In this document: one piece after another, positions 52,178 through 61,687 of the stretch
How the letters are laid out: every line of letters starts with the position of its first letter
Numbering within the stretch: position 1 is the stretch's first letter
From: Bacteroidota bacterium
GTDB taxonomy: Bacteria; Bacteroidota; Bacteroidia; M30B66
Reading direction: 5' to 3'
Length of the DNA stretch: 64,000 nucleotides
Assembly: GCA_947460255.1 (NCBI GenBank)
Contig: CANHIS010000009.1
Location: 1 to 64,000, forward strand
Made by a program: the position numbers and the translations under genes
The notes under the pieces: model-generated
Seen by the model: only the letters and a program-made list of their open reading frames with translations
What the model was told of the DNA's origin: nothing
Databases searched by the model: none

Positions 52178-54736
52178 ATGAATCAAGAGCAATTTAGTAC
52201 GATTCGAAAGAAAATTATCCGCGCAGCGCTTTGGTTTGCTGGTCTTGCTGCTGCAATGGTTGTTCTCTTGTGGGCAATTGCTTCCTATTTTGAAAAAGAC
52301 ATAGAAGCATATTTCCTTTCAAAACTCAATCAAGAACTCAACACAAGAGTGGAAATCAAAGAAGTGAGCTTTTCCTTACTCAAGAATTTCCCTTCTGCAA
52401 GTGTATCGTTGAAAAATGTTTCAGCCGATCATTCAAAACCTTTTTCAGGTGCAGGAAAATTACTCATTGCAGAACACATAGACTTCAACTTTTCAATTTG
52501 GGATCTACTGTCGGGCAACTATCAAATTGAAAAGATTAGTTTGCACAATGGATCAATTCAAATTCATCGCGATAAAGATAAAATCATTAATTACAAGTTA
52601 ATAAAGGATTCACCCAATAAAGTTGGAGATGATAAATTTAGCTTTTCATTAGATGCTGTAGAACTCAACAAAATTGACCTATTGATTGATGATGTTCCGT
52701 CGAAATTCAAGTCATCAATTCAATTGAATAATTGCGATTTTTCAGGAAACTTTGATGAAAAAACATTCGATTTAAGAATCAATGGAAATCTGATTGCCAA
52801 TCGCATTAGCGCAGGAAAGCAAATACTACTTCAAGATAGACCAATCGACCTTGAATTGGATCTGCAAATCGATCAAATCCAAAATAAATATTTGATTAGA
52901 AAAAGTTTAATCACGGTTTCCGCTATGGAAATTTCCGTGGCCGGTATTTACAAAGATCAAGAAACTCCATACATAGATATGGAAGCAGAAGGTAAAGAAT
53001 TGGATATTGAATCATTTCTTTCTTTGCTTCCCCCCGGATATGATGATAAAATAAAAGAATATCGCAGTGCTGGTGAAATGTTTGCAAAATGCAGAATTAA
53101 AGGGAGTTTTACCGATGAAATTTACCCAGCCGTTAGGGTTGATTTTGGTTTAAAAAATGCCGTTATTGAAAACCAAAAAGCGGAAATCAGTTTAGAAAAC
53201 GTTTCACTTTCAGGGCGCTACGAAAATAATCTGGGAGGTACTTTAAAACTTGATGGGATAGATTTTTCATTGAATGGTGGAAGATTTAAAGGGTCTGCAA
53301 ACATCCAAGATTTCGACAATCCATCTTTTCAAATTGAGGCAGATGCTCAATTGAACTTAGCTGATGTAAATAATTTTATATCAACTGGAGTGGTAAGCAA
53401 TTTAAGCGGAAATGCAGTTATAAAGCTAAAAATACAGGCCAATGCAAGAAGTATCAAAGCTTTCGACAAAGGGGGCTACAATCAAGTTAATGCCGACGGT
53501 TACATAAAAATAGAAAATGGAGGATTCAAAATCGCTGGAGATACACTCAACTACAGAGACTTTAATGGAGAACTGAAATTTCAAGAAAATCTTGTTAAGG
53601 TTGAGAATTTACGAGGAATGCTTGGCAAAACAGACTTCAAACTAAAGGGAAGTCTGAACAACCTATTTGCTTGGCTTTTTGCTGAAAATGAACCAATTGG
53701 AATTGATGCAGTTGTTGAAAGTCGGTCAGTATTTCTTGACGAATTATTTGAAAGAAAAAGTAAAGCCGAAGGAAATACTGAGCCTTATAAATTCCGGATT
53801 TCCCAACGTTTAAATTTAAAATTGAGGGCAAAGGTTAACCAATTAAAATTCAGGAAGTTCACAGCAAATTCAATTAGTGGCTTATTTGATGTTTCAAATT
53901 CTAAATTGAATGCCCAGCAGTTAAACTTCAGTACCATGAAAGGCTCCGTTCAAATGAATGGTAATGCCATCAGTAACAATGAAGGTAAATTACTATTGTC
54001 TTGTAAAGCCAAACTAAACAAAGTCGATATCAATAGTCTGTTTTTCGAGTGTGAAAATTTTGGCCAAGATGTGGTGAAGGATGAGAACATAAGAGGATTA
54101 GTAGACGCTCAAATCGATTTTGAAGCCATTGCGAATGCATCGCTTTATATCGATCCAAATTTGGTTTATAGTAAGGCTGATTTGATCATTAACCAAGGTC
54201 AGCTTATCAGTTTTGAACCACTTGAAGCATTGTCTAAATTTGTATCATTGGACGAACTGATGAATGTTAAGTTTTCTCAATTAAAAAATACAATTGAAAT
54301 TAGAAACAGCAAAATCATTATCCCGCAAATGGATATTGCCTCAAATGCAATTAGAATAAGCGCTTCAGGTATTCATACTTTCGATAATCAAGTAGATTAT
54401 CATTTAAGACTTTTGCTTTCAGACATTCTTGCACGAAAAGCTAAAAAAGCAAGAAAAGACATAGAAGAGTTCGGTGTGGTAGAAGATGATGGATTGGGAA
54501 GAACAAGTTTGTTCATTTCTATGAAAGGGCCTGTTTCAAATCCATTGATATCATACGATTCTCAAGGCGCAAGAGCCAAAATTAAAAACGACATTGTAAA
54601 CGAAAAACAAACCATGAAACAACTGCTTAAAGAAGAATTTGGTTTGTTTAAAAAAGATTCAACACTTGTAAAGCCACAAAAGGATCCCAAAAAACAAAAC
54701 AAAGTGATTATTTCATTCGATGAAGACGAAGAATGA
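52178..54736 (+). CDS. AsmA-like protein
   Basis: 852 residues. One N-terminal membrane helix (about 14-35, ALWFAGLAAAMVVLLWAIASYF) is followed by a long periplasmic strand-rich region starting KLNQELNTRVEIKEVSFSLLKNFPSASVSLKNVSA, the AsmA entry motif, and an AsmA C-terminal region (LSGNAVIKLKIQA; KGSVQMNGNAISNNEGKLLLSCKAKL). The protein belongs with TamB among bridge-like lipid-transfer proteins. The last residues are basic then acidic. It overlaps the downstream glycosyltransferase gene by 4 nt (ATGA). Confidence 0.9.
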   Translation: MNQEQFSTIRKKIIRAALWFAGLAAAMVVLLWAIASYFEKDIEAYFLSKLNQELNTRVEIKEVSFSLLKNFPSASVSLKNVSADHSKPFSGAGKLLIAEHIDFNFSIWDLLSGNYQIEKISLHNGSIQIHRDKDKIINYKLIKDSPNKVGDDKFSFSLDAVELNKIDLLIDDVPSKFKSSIQLNNCDFSGNFDEKTFDLRINGNLIANRISAGKQILLQDRPIDLELDLQIDQIQNKYLIRKSLITVSAMEISVAGIYKDQETPYIDMEAEGKELDIESFLSLLPPGYDDKIKEYRSAGEMFAKCRIKGSFTDEIYPAVRVDFGLKNAVIENQKAEISLENVSLSGRYENNLGGTLKLDGIDFSLNGGRFKGSANIQDFDNPSFQIEADAQLNLADVNNFISTGVVSNLSGNAVIKLKIQANARSIKAFDKGGYNQVNADGYIKIENGGFKIAGDTLNYRDFNGELKFQENLVKVENLRGMLGKTDFKLKGSLNNLFAWLFAENEPIGIDAVVESRSVFLDELFERKSKAEGNTEPYKFRISQRLNLKLRAKVNQLKFRKFTANSISGLFDVSNSKLNAQQLNFSTMKGSVQMNGNAISNNEGKLLLSCKAKLNKVDINSLFFECENFGQDVVKDENIRGLVDAQIDFEAIANASLYIDPNLVYSKADLIINQGQLISFEPLEALSKFVSLDELMNVKFSQLKNTIEIRNSKIIIPQMDIASNAIRISASGIHTFDNQVDYHLRLLLSDILARKAKKARKDIEEFGVVEDDGLGRTSLFISMKGPVSNPLISYDSQGARAKIKNDIVNEKQTMKQLLKEEFGLFKKDSTLVKPQKDPKKQNKVIISFDEDEE

Positions 54737-55740
54737 TAAGTAATATAAGTGTTTCGGTACTTCTTCCATATCGAAATGTCGACCATGTTATCCTAAGAAG
54801 TCTCGATTCAATTAAGCCGCAGCTGCAAAACAATGAATTAATACTGGTTGAAAATCAGGTGGAGGATTCTATTATTGTTGATCAATTTATTCAGCGAAAT
54901 CCAGAATTGAATATCCGGAAATTCAAGGAAATTGAACCAGGAATTGTGAAGGCGCTCAACACAGGTTTACAGTATTGTAAAGGAGAATTTATCGCTCGAA
55001 TGGATGCCGACGATGAAATGCTCCCTAACAGACTTGAACATCAAGCTGAGTATTTAAGAGCCAATCCTGAAATTGATTTGGTTTCTGGTTTCGTTGAGTA
55101 TGCTGGAAGTATAGAGGATAGTCGTGGCTTTGCGTTATATGTGGATCAGTTAAATGAAGTTAAAACCCATGATGATATTTCGCAACTAAGATTTATTGAA
55201 TCTCCATTTGCTCACCCTTCGGTGATGTTCAGAAAATCAGCGATTCAGGACCAAGAGCAATATAAAAATGGCAACTTCCCCGAAGATTATGAACTATGGC
55301 TTCGGTGGCTTCAACAAGGCCGAAAGATGGCAAAGATTGATTCAATGGTACTTCGATGGTACGATAGTGAAAATCGCCTTTCGAGAACAGATTTACGTTG
55401 TTCAAAATCTTCATTTACTTGGTTGAAAATTGAATACTTGACGCATTGGATTAATACCAACGTACAGCCAAATAAGGAAATTATCATTGCAGGAGTTGGG
55501 AAACTAGCAAGACCGATGATCGAACAATTGATAAAAAATGGAATCATCGTGAAAGGCATAACCGATCTAAAGACTCGTTCATTCTTAAATCTTCCATTTA
55601 CGCCTTGGAATGAAATCAAACCATCCGAAAACACATTCATTGTATCAATGGTTTCTAACCGAGGAAGTTGGCGATTAATTCGGGAAGATTTAGAAAATCG
55701 AGGATTTCAAATCATGCGTGATTTTATCTTGTGCGCTTAG
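54733..55740 (+). CDS. Family 2 glycosyltransferase with C-terminal Rossmann-like domain
   Basis: 335 residues. The GT-A domain (1-220) has SVLLPYRNVDHVILRSLDSI, FIARMDADDEMLPNRLEHQ (DXD), ESPFAHPSVMFRKSAI and FPEDYELWLRWLQQGRKM, the usual GT2 set. Residues about 245-335 form a separate nucleotide-binding-like unit (KEIIIAGVGKLARPMIEQLIKNGIIVKGITD ... TFIVSMVSNRGSWRLIREDLENRG) reminiscent of the N-terminus of PglD-type enzymes. Such an appended domain is uncommon. Coupled to AsmA; convergent 4-bp overlap with the acyltransferase gene. Confidence 0.88.
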   Translation: MISNISVSVLLPYRNVDHVILRSLDSIKPQLQNNELILVENQVEDSIIVDQFIQRNPELNIRKFKEIEPGIVKALNTGLQYCKGEFIARMDADDEMLPNRLEHQAEYLRANPEIDLVSGFVEYAGSIEDSRGFALYVDQLNEVKTHDDISQLRFIESPFAHPSVMFRKSAIQDQEQYKNGNFPEDYELWLRWLQQGRKMAKIDSMVLRWYDSENRLSRTDLRCSKSSFTWLKIEYLTHWINTNVQPNKEIIIAGVGKLARPMIEQLIKNGIIVKGITDLKTRSFLNLPFTPWNEIKPSENTFIVSMVSNRGSWRLIREDLENRGFQIMRDFILCA

Positions 55741-57026
55741 CTTTCATTCTGAGCAAAGTGATCTGTACTTTGAGATGACCGGAAGCGACTTCTAAATCGC
55801 AGGAATGGACCCTCGATAAAACGATAACTTAAAATCGACATCAATAAAGTGATCACAAAACACAAAATAATTTGGCTTAAGAATACCCATGGGCTATCGA
55901 TTTCTGGTTGCAGATTTAAAGCCTTGAATGCAAAAAATACAAGCCAAATGGCTACTAAATGCCAAACGTAAAGTCCGTAAGACAATTTCCCCCAAGAAGA
56001 TAAAATCTTCAACTTCCCAAACTTGTAAAACGACTCTTGTGAATAATGCTGTTCCCCAATAATAAATGCAAAAATGAAGGAGAATAATGCAGGCTCGATT
56101 GCATGCACCCAATTTATTATGCGGTAAAATTGAAGACTATAAGTTTCGTCGCGAATTACGACCAAAACAACGGCTGCGATATAAGGCAATACAATTGATT
56201 TGCGCGGTAAGGTTCTAAAATATTCTCTCACGCGGCTCGAATAAAACAAGCCATAAGCCAATAACGCTCCCATGGTTATATCGGAAAAAATACTGATCGT
56301 GTGAAAGCGAGTTGTAACTGAGGCTTGTTGCTGCAGTTGTGCGAATTTCGCTACAATTTCGGGAGAATGAGGTACATCAACATTTCCAAGTTGATACGTA
56401 TTGAAAAGCTGAACAATTTCATTCCATTGGAAAAATCGAAATAGCGCTGCACCAATCAACACTCCGAACAAAGAATAAACGAGGTATTTTCTTGGGATAA
56501 ATGCAATTAATAAAGGCCAAAAAATGTAAAATTGTTCCTCTACAGAAATCGACCAAAGAACTGCTAAAACAGGGATTGGATAAGGATTATTGACTAAATC
56601 GAAATTAACTAAAAAACTTAAATAATACCATATTCTATCGTATGGAATTAAAGAATATTCAGGTTTGAATGGGTTGTATTGAGGAGCCAAATTCAGTAAG
56701 GCAGGAATACCAATAAAGCCTACTATAATCAGAATAAAATAAAGTGGCCATATACGAAGGAATCTTCGGGCATAGAAACTTCCAATATTAATCTTACCGG
56801 TGTCTTCTCTTTCTTGAAGTAATAAATTGGTGATCAGAAATCCGCTCAGTGTGAAGAAGAAGTTAACACCAAGATCACCATTCTGTGCCAAAGAAGTTTC
56901 GATCCATTGGTACCAAGATTCACCATTGTAATACAATGCAAAACTTGTAATATGCAAGCAAAACACTGAGAAAAACGCAACAAATCGAAGCGCATCAAGA
57001 TTTTCAAAATGACGTAATGGTTTCAT
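55737..57026 (-). CDS. Acyltransferase 3 (OafA/YrhL-type) membrane protein
   Basis: 429 residues with about ten membrane helices. The signature parts are present: NLDALRFVAFFSVFCLHITSF (catalytic His), LGVNFFFTLSGFLITNLLLQERED, FYARRFLRIWPLYFILIIVGF (RxxR), VLAVLWSISVEEQFYIFWPL and LSYGLYVWHLVAIWLVFF. The family O-acetylates surface sugars or lipids at the inner membrane. Next to a glycosyltransferase, it likely modifies a surface glycan; the acceptor is unknown. Confidence 0.93.
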   Translation of the reverse strand: MKPLRHFENLDALRFVAFFSVFCLHITSFALYYNGESWYQWIETSLAQNGDLGVNFFFTLSGFLITNLLLQEREDTGKINIGSFYARRFLRIWPLYFILIIVGFIGIPALLNLAPQYNPFKPEYSLIPYDRIWYYLSFLVNFDLVNNPYPIPVLAVLWSISVEEQFYIFWPLLIAFIPRKYLVYSLFGVLIGAALFRFFQWNEIVQLFNTYQLGNVDVPHSPEIVAKFAQLQQQASVTTRFHTISIFSDITMGALLAYGLFYSSRVREYFRTLPRKSIVLPYIAAVVLVVIRDETYSLQFYRIINWVHAIEPALFSFIFAFIIGEQHYSQESFYKFGKLKILSSWGKLSYGLYVWHLVAIWLVFFAFKALNLQPEIDSPWVFLSQIILCFVITLLMSILSYRFIEGPFLRFRSRFRSSQSTDHFAQNES

Positions 57027-57200
57027 TCAGATGATGGTATTTCATTAAAGCCCGAATATAAACGGGTCATTTGGATTGTACAAGAAAATTCAATTTAAAC
57101 TTTGAAACATCCTTATAGATGGAATGCAAAATACGTTATCTCCATGTAGTTTGTTTTCACAAGGGTTGAATATGAATCGGATAACATGAACACAAATTCA

Positions 57201-58922
57201 CTATTCACTAATAGGTTCCTTGCGATTTTGAAAGAACAATTGAATCACAAAAGCTCCAATAAATACCACCAGACATCCTAAAACATTGTACCACAAAAAG
57301 CTAATGCTTGTGAATTTAAACGTCATAAATACAGTAGTTTGTGACAATAATGCAGACAGGAAAACAGCATTCGAATCAACCTTTTTTAGCCAAAATGCAA
57401 CAAGAAATATTCCGAGGATTGTTCCATAAAACAAAGAGCCCAGAATGTTAACTGTTTCGATAAGACTGTTGCCAATCTCTGAGGCAAAACAAGCAATCAG
57501 CACACAAAATACCCCCCACAAAAAAGTGTATCTTCTTGACCAACTAAATTCTTGCTCTGCAGACATTTCAGACTTTTTAAACCGTCTATGTAGATCTATA
57601 ATTGTTGATGATGCCAAAGAATTTAATGCCGCAGCAATCGATCCCCAAGCGGCGAGAAAAATAATGGCAACAAGTAAACCAACTAATCCAATGGGGAGAA
57701 AATCAACCACGAAGCGCAAGAAAATATAGTTCGTATCGTTTGAATCGACGCCTTCGGCAGAAGATTTAACCCACGATTTAACTTGTGTTCTGATTAAGCC
57801 AGATTCTTTTTCATATTTCGATAATTGATCTACTGATAAATCCATAGAAGCTTGGTCGTTGTTCGATCTGGCTTTACTAAATTTTGCTGCCTCTTCCGCC
57901 TTGGCTGAAGAAAGCGCTGAAAATCTCTGTTCAGCCCATACCAATGAATCTGCCTTGTTTGTAGAACGAAGTTTGACTAAGCCACTTTCATTGAAGAAAA
58001 CCGGTGCAGATGTGAACAAATAAAAACTGAAGACCAAAGCGCCTAACAAGAGGATTAAAAATTGCATCGGAACTTTAACAAATCCATTCATCAACAAACC
58101 TATACGACTCTCATTCAGATTCTTAGCAGTTAAATATCGCCCCACTTGCGACTGGTCGGTACCGAAATACGAAAGAGCCAAAAAGAACCCCCCTATAATT
58201 CCACTAAATATGTTGTATTTGTCGCTCCAATTAAAACTACCATTTTCAAATCCAGTAGTGATTACATTTAATTTACCTAAGCTTCCACTTAAATGCAAAG
58301 CGTCTGTAAATCCAACGTCTTGCGGTAACATTTCAACAACCAAATATCCAGCAAGAAACAAGCCTCCAAAAATAATAAAGAGCTGTAATTGTTGTGTGTA
58401 AGCTACCGCTTTGGCTCCGCCACTTACAGTATAAATAATCAACAAGCCACCCATTAATAAATTGGTTAGATAAATATTCCAACCAAAAATGGAGCTCAAA
58501 ATTAAAGATGGAGCATAAATACTCACGCCGGTAGATAAACCGCGCGACAATAAAAACAATGCAGCGGTAAATGTTCGGGTTTTAACATCAAATCTTTTTT
58601 CTAAATATTCGTATGCCGTATAAACATTTAATCTACTGAAAACAGGAACAAATGCGATGCAGATAACAATCATCGCAAGTGGCAAACCGAAATAATATTG
58701 CACAAACCGCATCCCATCTGTGTATGCTTGACCTGGGCCAGACAAGAATGTAATTGCACTCGCTTGGGTGCCCATGATGCTGAGCAAGACTAAAAACCAT
58801 GGCATGCTTTGATTTCCACGAAAATAACCGTCCAAATCTCGCGTACTACGGCTTTTGTAAACCCCATAAGCAACAATCATTAACAGCGTTGCACAAAGCA
58901 CAAATAAGTCGATAGTGCTCAT
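57201..58922 (-). CDS. Sodium:solute symporter family transporter
   Basis: 573 residues from the ATG at 58922, which overlaps the stop of the 37-aa gene (ATGA); the longer frame to 58988 is less likely. About thirteen membrane helices follow the SSS plan: GVYKSRSTRDLDGYFRGNQSMPWFLVLLSIMGTQASAITFLSGPGQAYTDG, YEYLEKRFDVKTRTF and STGVSIYAPSLILSSIFGW. A hydrophilic insert of about 90 residues (near 335-430) interrupts the helices. The transported solute is unknown; the upstream deacetylase suggests an amino sugar or sugar-like substrate. Confidence 0.93.
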   Translation of the reverse strand: MSTIDLFVLCATLLMIVAYGVYKSRSTRDLDGYFRGNQSMPWFLVLLSIMGTQASAITFLSGPGQAYTDGMRFVQYYFGLPLAMIVICIAFVPVFSRLNVYTAYEYLEKRFDVKTRTFTAALFLLSRGLSTGVSIYAPSLILSSIFGWNIYLTNLLMGGLLIIYTVSGGAKAVAYTQQLQLFIIFGGLFLAGYLVVEMLPQDVGFTDALHLSGSLGKLNVITTGFENGSFNWSDKYNIFSGIIGGFFLALSYFGTDQSQVGRYLTAKNLNESRIGLLMNGFVKVPMQFLILLLGALVFSFYLFTSAPVFFNESGLVKLRSTNKADSLVWAEQRFSALSSAKAEEAAKFSKARSNNDQASMDLSVDQLSKYEKESGLIRTQVKSWVKSSAEGVDSNDTNYIFLRFVVDFLPIGLVGLLVAIIFLAAWGSIAAALNSLASSTIIDLHRRFKKSEMSAEQEFSWSRRYTFLWGVFCVLIACFASEIGNSLIETVNILGSLFYGTILGIFLVAFWLKKVDSNAVFLSALLSQTTVFMTFKFTSISFLWYNVLGCLVVFIGAFVIQLFFQNRKEPISE

Positions 58923-59032
58923 GAAAACAATTGCGTAAAAAAGCGGTAAAATAAAATTTGTAATATCAAAAACACCATTAAAATCCAATAGATGCGTTTC
59001 ATCTTGAGATTTTCATTTTTAGTGTTGCTCAT
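58919..59032 (-). CDS. 37-residue single-helix membrane protein, coupled to the symporter
   Basis: A short frame from the ATG at 59032 (MSNTKNENLKMKRIYWILMV ...) encodes a polar N-terminus, a basic patch (KMKR) and one strongly hydrophobic helix (about 13-31). It overlaps the preceding PIG-L C-terminal frame by 14 bp and the symporter start by 4 bp (ATGA), so both junctions look translationally coupled. Size and placement suggest an accessory or helper peptide of the symporter; this is inference, and no named family is known to me. Confidence 0.6.
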   Translation of the reverse strand: MSNTKNENLKMKRIYWILMVFLILQILFYRFFTQLFS

Positions 59033-60137
59033 TTTTCCCCACTGATAAAAAATTAGAGAACAAGCGAAAAGCCCCAGGCACACCGGCTGGTAGTTGACGA
59101 AAAAACGCCAATCCAGTGTATATAAAATGACCAGATCCAAAAGGTGCATATATCAGCGATCCTTTCATTTCGGTTTCATTGGGATCGGCCATTGAAAGCA
59201 AATCTTGGTATTCAGAACTCACCTTTTCTGTGAAATAAATACCACGTTCCTGCACCCATCCATCAAAATCTGAATTGGTAATTTTATTAGGATAATTAAA
59301 AATTGGATGATCAGGATAAAGTATCTTCACCGGAGCTCGCTCATTGGTGACGCGATTTCTAGAAATCTCAAATGGAAATGGACCTGGAGAAACCTTCACA
59401 TCACTGATCCAGTTCTTTGTGTTGTACTGCATCACCAAAGTGCCTCCAAGTTTTGTGTATTCCAAAAAGAACGGCATCCATTGAGCCATATCTTCAACTG
59501 AATTGAGCGCTCGAATACCCACAACAATAGCATCAAAATCGCCTACAGAAAGATTCCTGATTTTTGCGTCATTCAGAATTTCAACTTGATAACCAGCACC
59601 TTGCAATGCTTCGGCAACATCATCGCCAGCGCCTTCAACATAGCCAATTTTGGCAACCGATTTTTCTAAAGGTGTGTAAGTAAAGCGAAATTCGCATGGT
59701 ACATGATAAGTTTGAGTTGGAATATGATCATATTCGATTCGCAAGGTTTGTTGAATTTCTTCTGCCACATTCGAACCTTTTTTTCTGAACATCACTTGAA
59801 TTGATTCATTAAAAGATGACTTCAATTCTCTAGAAGGATTCTTGCGAAGTTGAAAAGAAACTTTATGCTTGCGAGCCGTATTTGAATTGATTTGAATTTT
59901 CTCAGGTATTATTTGAAAGCCTTTATTTTCAGGAATATTCAAGTATAACTCACCTTCGAGACTGTCGATTAAAAACTCAATATTTAAATCCATCGAAACG
60001 TCGGTTTTTCCATTAGAAACAACAACCTGTTGGACCGGGACAGCACGAAGATTAGGAACGACCTCTACCCTTCTGGTTAACTCGCCTTTCACAGGATCAA
60101 CCCATTTGTAAATGATCGGTAATTTCCGAGTAATCAT
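59019..60137 (-). CDS. PIG-L family protein, C-terminal fragment after in-frame stop
   Basis: 372 residues from the ATG at 60137. It continues, in the same reading frame, the PIG-L deacetylase gene whose frame ends at TAA 60246-60248; the 36 codons between are open and family-like. Visible parts are a beta domain (RVEVVPNLRAVPVQQVVVSNG) and a glutamine amidotransferase-like fold (AKIGYVEGAGDDVAEALQGAGYQVEILND; DAIVVGIRALNSVEDMAQWM; GSLIYAPFGSGHFIYTGLAFF). It may be made by reinitiation, or be the dead tail of a pseudogene. Confidence 0.7.
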   Translation of the reverse strand: MITRKLPIIYKWVDPVKGELTRRVEVVPNLRAVPVQQVVVSNGKTDVSMDLNIEFLIDSLEGELYLNIPENKGFQIIPEKIQINSNTARKHKVSFQLRKNPSRELKSSFNESIQVMFRKKGSNVAEEIQQTLRIEYDHIPTQTYHVPCEFRFTYTPLEKSVAKIGYVEGAGDDVAEALQGAGYQVEILNDAKIRNLSVGDFDAIVVGIRALNSVEDMAQWMPFFLEYTKLGGTLVMQYNTKNWISDVKVSPGPFPFEISRNRVTNERAPVKILYPDHPIFNYPNKITNSDFDGWVQERGIYFTEKVSSEYQDLLSMADPNETEMKGSLIYAPFGSGHFIYTGLAFFRQLPAGVPGAFRLFSNFLSVGKNEQH

Positions 60138-60245
60138 AATACCGTTTACCGAAATTACAGCTTCTGCATAGAGTATAGGGTCGCTGTCTGGTTGACCAGT
60201 TTGTGTAAATTTTTCATGAATAAACAGGCCTTCATCATGAGGATT

Positions 60246-60248
60246 TTA
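60246..60248 (-). other. In-frame TAA interrupting the PIG-L deacetylase gene
   Basis: The minus-strand frame reads ...ISNPYWI-stop-NPHDEGLFIHEKFTQTG and remains open to 59019. In full-length relatives I recall a continuous PYWL-x-x-P run at this point. A single base change (for example from AAA, GAA or CAA) explains the stop; no frameshift is involved. Confidence 0.85.
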
Positions 60249-61523
60249 AATCCAATAAGGATTGCTAATTGGAGTATTTAAAGGAATTTGAATTTTAATC
60301 TTTTTTTCTACCAATTGATTGCTTTTAATTTTATCGGTAAATCTAATTTCTTCCTGCGCCCCTGGCACTTTCAAGGAAACCAGATTAACCATATTGGCTC
60401 TTCGATAAATAAAGTTGTAGTTACATGTTAGAGTGTCACCGGCTAAATACTCAATTTTTTGTACCGTAATATCCTGATAAACACCGCCCAAGGCCAACAT
60501 TAAATCTTCAACTTCTTTTAGTTTAACTTGATATTGAAATTTATCGCCCATCTTTTGAATTTCTTCAAGATATAAAACCAATTGCGGTATTGTAGCAGAA
60601 GCATTGTAAGGGTCGAAATTGCTGATCATTTGGTTCACCATCACCGAAATTCCTGCTCCATTTTGATAACGCGACCAAGAAGTTGGAACGCCATCAAAAA
60701 TTGTATTTCTTGCGGTATCACCATCCAATTGTGTGAAATACTCAAGAATTTCACCACGCTGCATTTTCACTCCAAAACCTTGGCTCTTGTGCTGAGATCT
60801 ACTCATCGAAGCAATTTCACCTATCGATAATCCTAAATTTTGATTGAATGCACCAACATCCATCTTTATCATGCCTTTGGTGTTGGTGGTGACGTCACGC
60901 GAAGGCATAAAGTTGTTCCAAAATAGCTTTTTAGATTGCCAAGTTTCAACATGTTTAAGCTGACGAGGATATTTCTTTGGATCTGCGGCAGCTTTAAATG
61001 CATCTACAGCTAATATTGCTGAAGCCGTATGGTGACCATGTCCGCCTTCGCCGGTAGTAGGAAATCGCGTGATGATAATATCTGGCTTGAAATTTCTAAT
61101 CACCCAAACCACATCATGTAGAACTGAATCTCGATTCCAAATAGAAAAAGTTTCTTCAGGATTTTTCGAGTAACCAAAATCGAAGGCGCGTGTGAAAAAC
61201 TGTTGTGCACCATCGATTTTTCTTGCGGCAAGCAATTCTTGTGTGCGAATCAAACCCAATGCTTCTTCTGTTTCAGAACCGATCAAGTTTTGCCCTCCAT
61301 CGCCTCGTGTAAGCGACAAATAAGCTGTTCTTACATGCAATTCACGCGACAAATAGCTCAACAATCGAGTGTTTTCATCGTCGGGGTGAGCAGCAATGTA
61401 AAGCACGCTTGCAGTATTTCCAAGCCTTTGAAGCTTTTGTAAAATTTCTGCCGACGATAACTGTGCACTTAAAAAACCAGCACTGTAGATGAATGTGAAT
61501 AATAAGATGATTTTGTACTTCAT
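60246..61523 (-). CDS. PIG-L family deacetylase, N-terminal part (truncated by TAA)
   Basis: 425 residues from the ATG at 61523 (MKYKIILLFTFIYSAGFLSAQ, a signal peptide); the frame to 61568 adds a non-signal leader. The zinc-binding AHPDDEN motif of PIG-L/LmbE N-acetylglucosaminyl deacetylases lies near residue 45, with RGDGGQN and the HGHHTASAILAVDAF second histidine motif. The catalytic domain is therefore complete in this part. In Bacteroidota the protein is usually over 800 residues; here a nonsense codon removes the C-terminal half. It heads the operon with the 37-aa protein and a symporter. Confidence 0.85.
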   Translation of the reverse strand: MKYKIILLFTFIYSAGFLSAQLSSAEILQKLQRLGNTASVLYIAAHPDDENTRLLSYLSRELHVRTAYLSLTRGDGGQNLIGSETEEALGLIRTQELLAARKIDGAQQFFTRAFDFGYSKNPEETFSIWNRDSVLHDVVWVIRNFKPDIIITRFPTTGEGGHGHHTASAILAVDAFKAAADPKKYPRQLKHVETWQSKKLFWNNFMPSRDVTTNTKGMIKMDVGAFNQNLGLSIGEIASMSRSQHKSQGFGVKMQRGEILEYFTQLDGDTARNTIFDGVPTSWSRYQNGAGISVMVNQMISNFDPYNASATIPQLVLYLEEIQKMGDKFQYQVKLKEVEDLMLALGGVYQDITVQKIEYLAGDTLTCNYNFIYRRANMVNLVSLKVPGAQEEIRFTDKIKSNQLVEKKIKIQIPLNTPISNPYWI

Positions 61524-61687
61524 GGCTGCAAGATAGGAAATGTGAATTTTATGCTGGGGAAATCGCAAAAGATCATCGAAAAACTAAAATCTGAAGCTGT
61601 TTATAGTCGGTGAATTACTTCGAAACAAGATTGGTTATGATTGAAAATAAATCATGTTATCTTAGCCAGAAATCGAGCAACTGCAAA

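Noticed and set aside
60246-60248. Genetic code change making TAA a sense codon
   Set aside because: TAA is used as a normal terminator at the end of many other genes in this window, such as pntAA, pntB and the 47472-48014 lipoprotein.
61203-61442. Plus-strand frame of 79 codons in the PIG-L region
   Set aside because: Antisense to the intact deacetylase domain; cysteine-rich composition looks like a frame artefact.
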